Shown here in pieces: positions 36,559 to 47,247 of a DNA stretch of 64,000 nt. The notes beneath the pieces were generated by a model. That model ran no database searches and was not told where the DNA came from. It saw only the letters and a program-made list of their open reading frames with translations. A program made the translations under genes and the position numbers. Every line of letters begins with the position of its first letter. Within the stretch, counting starts at the first letter, position 1. This DNA is from Erigeron canadensis (Eukaryota; Streptophyta; Magnoliopsida; Asterales; Asteraceae), in the NCBI RefSeq assembly GCF_010389155.1, contig NC_057769.1:4340001-4404000 (forward strand). Direction: 5' to 3'.

Positions 36559-39259
36559 TTACACATCATATGGTTCCAACTTCTTCCTTAGTCTTTTGGT
36601 GGAAGATTCTCCAGGAGCATTGAGAGCATCAATAACAGCTTTGATGGGTCTTTCAATCAGGGGGCTTGTTTCAGTGTCATTGTCGACGTCCATAGTTAAA
36701 CAACCTCCAGTAACAGATGCAACATCCTTCGAAAAGATCACAAAGAAACTATATCCATATTAAAGCACTTTGGTGTTTTGTAAATCATTATAGATAAAAA
36801 CAATGTCTTAATTATTGACTAACCTTTGAATCAACTCCACATTGTGAGGATTCCGATAGCTTGACACAGGTAGGATCAACACTTGGGGTAGTAAGCTATG
36901 AATATGAACAAATTACAAATCATGTTTTGTAAGTTCAGTCTGAAAATGTATGTTATTGAATTATAAGTGCTTAATAAGCATAAGATGGTATTCATACCTC
37001 TGGTTGATTTTCCAATGAAAGCAATTCATCAATTATATCAGGATCATCACAAACCTTGATAACAGTAAAGACATAGTACTTGTTTCGAACATTGTAGGAA
37101 TTAACGACAATCTTAAACGCAAGCATACGATTCACAAGAGCATCCAATTCATGAGGGAAACCATTGGGATTCTCAGACTGAACTTGACGATCACGAATAT
37201 AGTTTGCAGACAAGTTCAAAAGGCGAGCAACATCTTGGTCAAACATCATAAATGAAGTGCTACCAGTCGCATCTTGGACCCTAAATTGGATCCTGAATCT
37301 GCAGTAATGAAGAACGTAAAAAAAGGAACAACATGCACTTATCACTATACATTAAGGCTACAAATGTATATTACTTTGGAATGACGGATGTCGCTTGGCA
37401 CATGCACTTATCACACCACAAACTATCAGACGGTGCATTCTGCAGTTCCTCAGTTATGTTATCAGCAATCTTGAGAAACTCAGCTTTAGTCTTCACTTTC
37501 TTCTTACAGGTTCGATGTGCTACATAAAACCAACCGTGTTCTTCCTCCAAGAGCCTAATGGAGGCAAGAACAACACACTCAACTTTGGGAATGTGAGTGT
37601 TAAGGTCAATGTTTTCAGTCCACATCGGCAACTCACGAATCTCCTCGACAGTTTTTCTCACACCATTAGTGATAAATTCATTACGAATGGGATAATTGGT
37701 CTGAATGGTCAAATGGCTTTGAGAATTACCATTTCCATTTTGCATGAGTATAAGGCTGCACAAAAGCAATCAATTATAATTCAGGAAGTATTTATGTTCG
37801 TGATGTGGTAAGGTTGACAATGAATTTACCTCCTACGAAAAGTATTCATTTCTTCAATTTCATCATCAAGAAAAACTCGGGTACCATACATATCATTCTG
37901 AACACTGATAGAATCTAAAAAAAAAAAAATACAATTTTTTCCTTTTTCAGTTAAATTGTAGATGAAAGCCTTGATAGTATAGAGGTTTTTCAATTAAACT
38001 TACTACTCCAATATTTGATTTTTGCATGTTGCAGAATTGCTATCACACTTTCTTCTCCCTTATGGTTACTGATATAATTGCTCACTTGAACAGCATAATC
38101 AGCCCATAAAGTGCATCGCAAAACCTTACCACTACAATCATGCTTATTTAATTTTTAGTGATAAAGTATATATTGACCAGTAAATTACAAATGAACAATA
38201 TACATAGGTCAAGAAAAGGAAATTCAGACACAAAGTTAAGCATGCAAAAAACAGAAAAAACTACATTTTGCTTGAAAACATTTATGAAGTACAAACATAC
38301 ATTAAATACCCACACCAGTTTGTGTATAAAACTTTCATGAGAGACAACAAACATTCTTAGATGCAGACCTTCTTAAATGTAACCGAATGAAGATATAATT
38401 TCAAAGAAAGACATTCCTCTTAATGTGACAGTATAAATTTATGATGAGATGAAATGCCAATCATTGAATAAGTAAAAGCTAATGCAACATTTATGGTGAA
38501 AAAACTACATACCTTATAAATACACTTGACTATATACAGGTAAATAAAGTGGAAGAAAATGAAAAAACTTACTACAAATCTTGAAGATCCGAATGAAGCC
38601 TCTTGGTGTCTTTACCAGATTTCCCTTTGAAAATATCCAAGTCTCCACACCATACGACGTTTCCAATAACATCTACATTGAATATAATACAGGTAAATAA
38701 CACTTACATATGTTTGCAGTAAACATAAAGATTTGTGTACCAATGTTAAAAACTCACCAACTGTTAACGCAGATTGAGACAACTCCATATCAATCTCTTC
38801 AAATTTTTTGAACTGAAAACCATAAGGGTGACCTTGAAAGCCACAAATAGGTTCTACTTCAGTACAACGGTAGAAGTTGATTTTCTTTTTAAGAGGAAGC
38901 ACAGGATACTTGTCAGCTTGTTCACCAACACCACACCTCCTGATAATGTAAACTCCATCTTCTTGGAGTTTTTCTAGAAATTGAGGAATCAAGATGTCCT
39001 TGACAAACATCTGAATCTTTTGACCCTAGGAAACAACAAAATATTGCATACCCTTTAGATTCATAACAGGAAGATAAAAAAAAAAAAAAAGAAAGAAAGC
39101 TTATTTACAATACTGTCAAATCTTACGTACCCTTTCATCAATGGCGATTAGATCAAGCCTCCAGCTTTGGCACCACTTCTAGATTACACGAATCTTAATG
39201 TTCACGAAATCTCTTGCGGGATTCAAATCTTCAACAAAACTATAGTTTTGTTGACCCAT
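36559..39259 (-). pseudogene. Helitron-borne RPA1-like single-strand DNA-binding protein, one nonsense codon
   Basis: Nine exons with GT-AG borders and continuous phase give 1,632 nt (544 codons): 39131-39259, 38758-39025, 38573-38672, 38004-38131, 37830-37914, 37375-37755, 36998-37298, 36824-36895, 36559-36726. The start is MGQQNYSFVEDLNPARDFVN (first OB-fold). The second OB-fold region has DVIGNVVWCG...LRCTLWADYAVQVS. The C-terminal OB-fold has the Cys ribbon AHRTCKK ... LWCDKCMC, then QDATGSTSFMMFDQDV. This is RPA70/RPA1 architecture, DBD-A to DBD-C, without the N-terminal protein-interaction domain. The only lesion is TAG at 39179-39181, codon 27, where the frame otherwise runs VI-stop-KWCQSW. 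The gene lies upstream of RepHel on the same strand, as in other RPA-carrying plant Helitrons. It may be made inactive by this codon, or restart inside exon 2. Confidence 0.8.
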
Positions 39260-39935
39260 GAGCAGAATTGAGAGAGTTGTTACTATTTCGAAAAGATTTG
39301 AATTGATTTTGGAGAGAAGTGTGTATTTTTGAAAATAAGTCTGTATGTGTGTATCTTTAGTGTGTCAATCTGTATACAACATGATGTTGCATGAAAAACT
39401 ACAACTCACAAGGACTTAACTTTTTGAAAATTTTGAAATTAAAGATAATTTTTAAGTAAATAACAGGGAGATGTGTAAACCTAATCGTACTTTCAACCAT
39501 AACCACATTAAATGCCCTTTCTCTCATCTGTATAAAACTCCTGCACGCTTCTGTTTCTTACACAAGGTTGACGGCTAAAAGAGCATGGGAAACCCAGTTG
39601 TAATTAATGCATGAAACTTTAACAATTCTTGAACATCAAATCATATCTATATTATACATAAAATATAGATATACATTGTACGTTTTGCATTGTAACAACA
39701 AAAGATCATATCCCTTTCCCTATATCCCTATATCTGTATCTCGAAACTTCAAACAACCCCACTATAAGCATGCATGTACGTATATCAGAACTTTTGATAC
39801 AAAACTCAACTTTATACAAAATACACATAGTATAAACACCATCGAATACATAGCAATTTCATCATCAATTTTAGTAAAAAATGTACGTGGACCATGCCTC
39901 TAGTTGACACATACGTTTTTGTGACATCAGCCGAA

Positions 39936-39958
39936 CTCCTCCTCTAGTAGAGGAGGAG
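39936..39958. repeat. Perfect 11-bp inverted repeat with 1-nt centre
   Basis: CTCCTCCTCTA-G-TAGAGGAGGAG is an odd-length palindrome, GC-richer than its AT-rich surroundings. It may be a hairpin of a mobile-element end; no adjoining CTRR terminus fits. Confidence 0.6.
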
Positions 39959-40455
39959 ATAGACTACAATATAGACATAATTTGGCCTAGAGAAGGCTTT
40001 GCATCATATTCTATGATATACCTACTTACATGCCATGAATCCAAGCCCAATAAATAGTTGCCCATCTGTCAGGCATCGCCTACCATTGCAGGCAAAAAAC
40101 GTATGGGGCGTTCATCTTCAACAATTAGTCCTGCGAATTTACTTCGTTAGATACATGTAATGGATGACAATTTAGATGGTTTTATTAGCATTTTAGCAAC
40201 CACACTTCAAAAGCAGTTTTTATACTTGATATCCTGACAGACTGAAGAGAATTAAAATTCGTGTGGTTATAGATTATAATGATGTACACATGCCAATGCA
40301 GAATGAACGCTACAATAAATGGGAAAGTACTGCAAACTCCATTTGGACGAAGAATATCAAAAAATTTCATTATGGGATGTCTCATATTGGATTAATGCTA
40401 AAAGGATTAATGCTCTATCCGTCTCTTGTAGATATCAAGTCTGGATGTTCAGATT

Positions 40456-40752
40456 GGCAAAAAAGTGGCAATGTGAGCCCATTTACCTATTACTGGGTTG
40501 ATTTGGGTTAATGTTTTATCTCTAACGGGAGATAGCATTAAAGGGTAAAAAGTCATCCTAAGTGTATAATTTGCATAAAAGCTTTAAAAGAATGAATAAT
40601 CAGATGTTTATATTGTAACAATATATTCCTCTGCAATCCTATTTTATAGGCAGAGTATCTATAAAAGTTTTGGAAAAGTTTTCCAGGTTACCAAACACCC
40701 GTTCTGACCAGTTACCAACCCGTGAGACCCATCCATTTTGCCACTTCTAGAC
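40456..40752. mobile_element. MITE-like insertion downstream of SLP1
   Basis: It runs from GGCAAAAAAGTGGCAATGTG to CCATTTTGCCACTTCTAG with internal words GGGTTAATGTTTTATCTCTA and GTCATCCTAAGTGTAT shared with the insertion at 11042-11323. Same family, diverged; ends approximate. Confidence 0.45.
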
Positions 40753-41000
40753 TCTAGAATAGCGGCATGCCAACTCTGAATTTGATACAATGTGACAAGG
40801 ATATTTCAAGAAAAGCTATAAATTGTACCTTTGTATGTTACCAGTTATCACAACAATTTGCTTAAATAGGATTACAGTTTTTAGGCAGTTAACTAGTGGA
40901 CAGACGTTTCAATTAAGCTACGTGTAAAATGATCTATTGCAGTTGAGAAATAAAAGTAGGGTGCTGGAAGAGAAGCTTTTTAGTGGTACCTTGTGGTTAT

Positions 41001-44000
41001 CTACATATAATCTGCAGCCAGAAGTTCACTGAATGAATCTGATTTACTCCTTATTACCCTTGTTTTATCGCCTCTTATTTCTAGAACCTGGTGAGCAGAT
41101 ATCATATCAAACATTATACAGAATTACATGAAAGTATGAAACATGTTTTAATACAGATTATATAGTCTGTGCTAAACACCGCGTAAAACTTTGAGGCTTA
41201 CCTCGGGTCTTGAATCAAGAACTCCACTAGACATCCCCACATCAACACGCCAAATGCTACAGTTATATTTACTGCATACCATTAAATTAGCCTTAGATTA
41301 TAATAAAATATGAATCAAAAATTCAAAATTTATGTAATTGATATTCACTTGCTCTTATCATCCCAAAAGTCTAGACGAAATGAAACAACAATTGTCCAGT
41401 TTCTATTTTGGGTTACCAAACTTTTGTCTCCCCAATAAAAAACACTTGAGATTTTGTATATTAGGACCTAGGGCAATTTTCGACCTTGACAGCAGGTAAT
41501 TGGTTTCTCATGCCACGTAAAGAAAAGTCCACAATGGTCAAAGGCACTGCATGCCATCTTTTTTTGACCTGGTAACAGGTATGTATTATGTTCAACGAAA
41601 TTCTTATAAGATAATAACTGGATATAAACATCAGCCCAAGGTTGTTTACCTTTATATGCTGAGAATAGCTACTGATAAGAACATATAAAGGATTGTATGG
41701 ACCATATCAGTATTATCCTTTTATTTGTAATAGTAACGATCGGAAAACAGGCTTTTACTTGGAAAACATTTAGTTTTCATGGGGACATTTCAGGGCAGGC
41801 GGGTTGTAAATCAACAAATAATGATTTGCTTACCAATTCACTCCTGTAGTTTGTGGAGTGTGTCCCACTACCATTGCCTTCGCACCAACTACTTGAAGTG
41901 TGCTGTCAAGAATAGATTGAATCTGCAAAAGGAACACATTATTTTAATAAATTAATGTGCGAATAAGACATGGCAATTTCAATCCAACTTTTTTATAAAA
42001 GGGTTAGATTCGGATTATGTTGTATCTCTAATGAGCCAAACAGGGACCACAGATGAGAAAAAAAATAACCAATAACCAACGAAATTACAAGACACATCCC
42101 TGTGGTGTTCTCAAAACACTAACCTCGCTTATTAAAACTTTTTGAATAAAAAGTTCCTAAAACTACTTTTTACTTGCACAAACCGTTCGTTTAAGTGAAA
42201 TGACCAAAATACCCTAGAGAAAATATGATTGCACACAAACGGATAGAAACTCACGCAAAGTGTAATTATAATGCAGAAAACCTCCCAACTCATTTTTCAA
42301 GAGCTAAATCCTCTTTTTAAATTACATACATAGTAACTAGCTATGAAAAATAACAAAATTTGGACAAAAAGGTGTTTCTAGGTCAACCCATATGTCCACA
42401 CCAAAAGTTACACATCCTTACCCGGGCAGCCTGTTTGCCACCTCTGTTTAGTATCAATAAGACAATAAGTTGTAAATTCATAAATTTAAACAACCTGAGA
42501 TACATGGAACACGGAAAAGGGAAAGAAAAGACATCATGAAAACTGAACTTTACTTGCCTGTTCAATGTGATGATCTTCTAAATCATCAGTATCTCTAGAG
42601 TATAAACGATTCCACACAACACTGTCATAACCTCTGGTAGCTATAAAAGGTATTTGTGACTCATCATCACCTTCATTAACATTAATCATCCATTTAGAGA
42701 CTTCACTGTTTATCTTCTCGATGCCATAGGTGACTGCAGAACCACCAAAAATTCAATATATATCCCCTCAAGAAAACCCACATTATCAAAAATTAATGCA
42801 ACAATTGCCTACTTAGAATGTCCGCAAATGATGCAACATTTCCACTTCAACAAAGATCCAATCTCAAGTTACCTTTATATGTTGGGACTTAAGACGTATG
42901 ATGATCAGTATTCAGTAGTATTAAAACCGGCCTTTAGAGATAATGGTTAATTATGCTTTTGTTGCCAGATAATCAACAGTTTGAATGTCTGACAATTCTG
43001 ACTACAAAATAAATTGATTCCTAAAATGATACTCTTGTAAAAGGACAGAAAGAGAAACATCTTACGAGATAGAAATAGAAGTCAGCATTAAATGTTGCTA
43101 AATTTGTGTTTAGGATAGAGATACAGCTAATTAGAGGAGATTGTGCTACTGAAACATATATATATATATATATAGGGTAAAGTTATTTTGAGAACCCTTT
43201 TTTTTGCGAGAACGTTTGAGAACTTTTCAAATCAAGCCCAACCAATGATTATTCTTTACATGAAAATTGTTTTTTGATTGTTTTCTGAATAACTTATGTA
43301 TAATTTTGAAGTTTATAATTGTTTGGAGGCATGGATTATCATCCGTTATACAATTATGTGGAGATTTGGATTCTTGATCACATGTGCACGAATATTGCTA
43401 TGATCACATATATGCAAGTCGATCACATATAATCATAGCAATATTCGTGCACATGTGATCAAGAATCCAAATCCCCACATAATTGTATAACGGATGATAA
43501 TACATGTCTCCAAACAATTATAAACTTCAAAATTACACATAAGTTATTCAGAAAACAATCAAAAAACAATTTTCATGTAAAGAATAATCATCGGTTGGGC
43601 TTGATTTGAAAAGTTCTCAAAGGTTCTCACAAAAAAAAGGGTTCTCAAAATAACTTTTCACTATATATATATATATATATGATGAGGGTACAAGTTTACC
43701 ATGATGGGGAAGAAGTCCACCATGACAGAAAACCCAATCATCAACTTTAAGAACGACAGGATGTCGTGCCAATTCAGATGCCAATGGACCGCCTGGTCTT
43801 AAAAGGACTGATCTTGCAATTACTCCCTTTTGCCGCTGTCCTAATATTTATATAAGTCAATCAGAATCCCATCATATTTCGTTAGAATTGGGAATATAAT
43901 ATAATATATATTTATACAAAATTTCCATGAATTGTATACCTTTACTAGGTTCCATGGGCCCCAAGAACTTTGTGACATTTTCCGCTCTTCTTTCCAGCTT

Positions 44001-46568
44001 TCAGATACTTCGGCCCAACTAGAAAAAGCATCTTCCCAGTTATGCCCACAATCATCCAGATATTCTAGAAAGTCTGAACATTCATCAAATGCCCCGGAAT
44101 CAACATATCTAAAATCCCCTTCAACATTCATAGTTTCATGATTTCCATTCACCTATAAAGATGGAATCACTCATTCTTAGTTTCATGCTAACTTTAAATA
44201 AATAAAAAGGCAACCCTTTTTAACTGAAAGTCAAAATCTATACTTGATCTTTAAATCTTAAATCACATAATTAGAAAAGCATGAGAACCAAAACGTATAA
44301 GTTTTTTGTATACCAACCTGGAAAACAGCACCACCGTGCTCTTTAGCCTGAAGTTGCAGCGACCTTAACAAAGACAATATAGCAATTTCATCTTCACCCC
44401 TGTCGAGTATATCTCCAAGCTGAACCAAGACCTGATCAAAGGATAGATATGTAAAGCATTGCATCACTTACAATACTTGATGAATGCTGAAATGGTTTGA
44501 AATGAGTAGGTAGCAATGTGAATTGACAGCGCATACCGTCTCTCGGCCAGTCCACGTGTCTTGACCATCTGAACTCAAGACACCAGCCAGCTCAAGTGCA
44601 CCTCTTGCTTTGGCAAGGTCCCCGTGCAAGTCTCCAACTAAAAGAATGAATTTCATGTAACATCTCATATAATGAATACGAAATAAAAACACTAGAGTTA
44701 TTTGATTAAGCACACCAAAAATGGATGACCCCGGAGGGTAAGATACGGATGACCCCGGAGGGTAAGATACTGCTAACTCGCAACTAGAAGGAATAGCATA
44801 CTATATCTTTTAAAAAATCATGATTACATGAAAACCAGTTATACGTTATTCAAAATCTATAAACAGAGACAGCTCTATTTGACTAATAATTCATACACTA
44901 GGAAACAACATGTACAAAAGCAGCTTGAGCCAAAACAAAATTCTTGAAAAGGATCAAGTTAAGATATATGCGATGTAAGCTGCTGAGCATAATCACAAAG
45001 ATTTAATGTTACATTGTGATATTCGTTCATCAACGATTCATAACCTTACTTCAGCAGTGTAAAAGATTTATTGGAAAAACCTCTTTAAAATTAAAATATC
45101 CTGCAAATCTCCAATTTGATAATTCAGGAGCCTTGAGTTCAAATCTAACCTTTCAGAATTTAGGAGTCTCAAGTTCAATTACTCCTGATCCTAAATAACT
45201 AACGTTTTTTCTTTATAATTTATTAATGTAAGATCACAATCAAGATGCTTACATCAGGTTGACACAGCTAACCAGTTGAATGAACAGGTTGAGTTGAACT
45301 TCCTAAACCATTTCCAACCCGTTTAAAAATGCATATTATATATTCAAAATTTTCTTCCCTGAGAGTTTTACTAGTTTATGCTCTAGTTTCTTATGTTAGC
45401 ACCTTTATATTGGATCTATCATACGAAGCAATTTACATTTCCTTAGGTTCATTTGTCCATATCAATGTAAAGTAAAGTAAAGTAACTCCCAACGCAGTCT
45501 TCCACGGGTTTTGGGTCCCAATACCGTCTTCCACGGTGTATGGGGGAGGTTGAGATGTAGACAGCCTTACTCCTACCAAAGGTAGAGAGGCTGCTTCCAG
45601 GTTCTACCAAAGGTAGAAAAGGACAATCATTCATATCAACGTAAATTCAAAATATTCCAATTTCCGACAATCACCTTTTAAGCTTTATCGTGTACCTTTA
45701 TATTCTATTCCGGGTCATAAACGGGCCTGTCACCATTTTACTCATCTCTATGAGACAATTAACTAAACACATAGGATCAGCGCTAGGAAAAGAACCCAAA
45801 CCGAGAGGCAAAACTTTGAAAGTAGGGGTAGCCCGGGCTACGGATACAATCAACCCATATAACGCCAATTTTTGAAAAACATTGTGTTCTTTATAGGTGT
45901 TATGGGTCAAAAACTATAGATAATCAATTAGCTAACTCTAATCTTTCAAAAAAAATTCTTAACGGTAAAGGGGAAATGGACACCGCCAAAAGTGTCAAAA
46001 ACTCTTAAAAACCGCTAAAAATAGACAGAAAGCGCTAAAACCCGTTAAAAATCTCAACAGTCTATTCGTTATCGTTACTTACCATGAATACAAGTTTAGT
46101 GTCAAAACAAATGGTGCTACAGCTCACATTCATTCCTGGTTCGGCCACTCTCAAACCGGGGCACGTATGACTAGCTTAGCCTTATAAAAGCACTAATTTA
46201 TTTAGTTGAGTCATTAATTAGTCAGCATAATCAACATTACTACATGTTTAGTGGTTTTATAATATAATATTATTATTATGAACAATTAAACATTACAAGG
46301 TAACATACTAATAAGTTAACAGCTAAATAAAGAATTTGAAATTTGAAATATATAATAAACTGAAAAAAAGAAGAGAAAAAAAAAAAAACTAACCAGCAAC
46401 GATGCGGCGACCAGGAGCAGACACAAACGTTGGAGGATCCCCGGAAATTACGATCGGTTTAAGGTTGTTGTTGGCGGCGCCGTAATTAAGAGAAGTAGTA
46501 GTGTCAATGAGCTTACGAGGAGATATTGGTGGCAATGGTGGATTCAATGATAATGAAGCCATCGCCAT
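41001..46568 (-). CDS. SLP1: Shewanella-like protein phosphatase 1, chloroplast PPP-family Ser/Thr phosphatase
   Basis: Nine exons, 1,161 nt, 386 aa, phases consistent: 46394-46568, 44537-44637, 44318-44431, 43940-44152, 43700-43835, 42558-42733, 41834-41922, 41202-41271, 41001-41087. The PPP metal-binding and catalytic signatures are present in order: GDLHGD (residues 60-65), GDILDRG (98-104), GNHE (133-136), CHGG with His239, and VVGHTPQ with His326. GDILDRG instead of GDYVDRG and the bacterial-like spacing point to the SLP group rather than PP1/PP2A. The first 50 residues (MAMASLSLNPPLPPISPRK) are Ser/Pro-rich with few acids, consistent with plastid import. The ATG at 46568 was chosen over an in-frame one at 46715. 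The enzyme would remove phosphate from plastid Ser/Thr phosphoproteins; substrates are unknown. Intron 6 has a GC donor (CAG|GCAAGT). Intron 1 (1.76 kb) holds a SINE, intron 5 a palindromic MITE. No lesion. Length fits the family (about 390 aa). Confidence 0.93.
43174..43662. mobile_element. (TA)n-flanked palindromic MITE in SLP1 intron 5
   Basis: About 489 bp that is an almost perfect inverted repeat along its whole length, with its centre near 43418. It starts AGGGTAAAGTTATTTTGAGA and ends TCTCAAAATAACTTTTCACT, inside (TA)n tracts on both sides. Arms of about 235 bp differ at only a few positions. No ORF. It lies 37 bp from the 5' splice site of intron 5. Confidence 0.85.
44723..44770. repeat. 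Perfect tandem repeat, 2 x 24 bp, in SLP1 intron 1
   Basis: The unit GGATGACCCCGGAGGG-TAAGATAC occurs twice head to tail without mismatch. It is GC-richer than the intron, and was probably made by recent slippage. Confidence 0.9.
45475..45630 (-). mobile_element. Au-like SINE in SLP1 intron 1
   Basis: On the minus strand: GTCCTTTTCTACCTTTGG, GCAGCCTCTCTACC, GTAAGGCTGTCTACATCT and CAACCTCCCCCATACACCG. These are the conserved body words of Au-type SINEs, shared with 14690-14895. The tRNA-like head is not clear here, so this may be 5'-truncated. A neighbouring frame at 45698-45910 (-) is open but not recognised. Confidence 0.6.
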
Positions 46569-46957
46569 TTTTATTATTAAAAATTTATTTATTATATTCA
46601 ATTCAATGTAATTGAAATGAATTTGATTGAAATAAAATGGTTTTGAATGATGATATGATAATAATATATGAGAATGAGAATATAACAAATGGCGGATGAA
46701 CCCCTGCCACAACAATTCACAACCACGAAACTTTCTTTTCTGTTTTTCTTATTTTTCTATCTTCACATTTCTTTCTTGATATTTTTTACAAACATAAAAT
46801 ATATATAATTTTTTTTTTTTTACCAGTAATCACTTTTCTACCGGCCAGTCGACAAAGGCGTGTAACCAAACTATAGGACTTTCAAACTTTAATTTAGCGG
46901 GGTTAATTTTTTTTTTAGCTAAAGGTCTTCCTAAACATAATAATAACAAATGTTTAA
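46569..46957. other. SLP1 upstream region
   Basis: It should contain the SLP1 5' UTR and promoter (minus strand). A TATATATTTTA stretch near 46796-46808 could be a TATA element but lies about 230 nt from the ATG. Nothing firmer is visible. Confidence 0.35.
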
Positions 46958-47247
46958 TTTATACTATCTAATAAAACAAAACACTATTTCTTTCCCTTAA
47001 ACTTTCTACCTTTAAAAAACCAAAAATATTTTTTATCCTTTATTTTGAACATCTCTATCTAATATATCTATAATACCTATAATAAAATAATTTACAATAT
47101 AGATACTCAAACACTTAAAATAACTACAATGACATCATTAACATCAACTACTTTTACATTCACCACAATCGTAGCCCCCACTGCCGCCCCCACCACCCCC
47201 GCCATCACTACCCCCGCTGCCGTTACATTGTGCGGGCATAAGTCTAG
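46958..47247 (+). mobile_element. Short non-autonomous Helitron (family copy)
   Basis: The 5' end reads TTTATACTATCTAATAAAAC; the 3' end has CCCGC...GCGGG hairpin potential and CATAAGTCTAG followed by T. It shares ACATCAACTACTTTTACATT and the ends with 59835-60155. Followed by a (TA)n tract. No ORF. Confidence 0.75.

Larger units (their letters stand above)
30156..39259 (-). mobile_element. Autonomous-type Helitron, coding body (RepHel + RPA1-like)
   Basis: Two genes on the same strand, in the order RPA1-like then RepHel, make up the coding content of a plant autonomous Helitron. RepHel nicks and joins single strands through an HUH endonuclease and unwinds with a PIF1-family helicase; the RPA-like protein would bind ssDNA. 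Element ends could not be fixed. No convincing CTRR end with hairpin is visible below 30156, and no clear TC end above 39259; an AT-rich palindromic TCTATATTATAC-like sequence near 39649 is only a weak candidate. RepHel carries many lesions; RPA carries one. Confidence 0.85.
39260..41000. other. Interval between the Helitron genes and the SLP1 stop codon
   Basis: It probably contains the Helitron 5' end, the SLP1 3' UTR near 41000, a perfect 11-bp inverted repeat at 39936-39958 and a MITE at about 40456-40752. No gene is supportable. Confidence 0.5.

Noticed and set aside
39640..39680. Helitron 5' end of the large element (TCTATATT-like)
   Set aside because: The sequence is an AT-rich palindrome that resembles the consensus on both strands; no supporting A|T context.
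45698..45910. 70-codon minus-strand frame with balanced composition in SLP1 intron 1
   Set aside because: Not recognised, no splice signals joining it to another exon, and next to a SINE; likely repeat-derived or chance.
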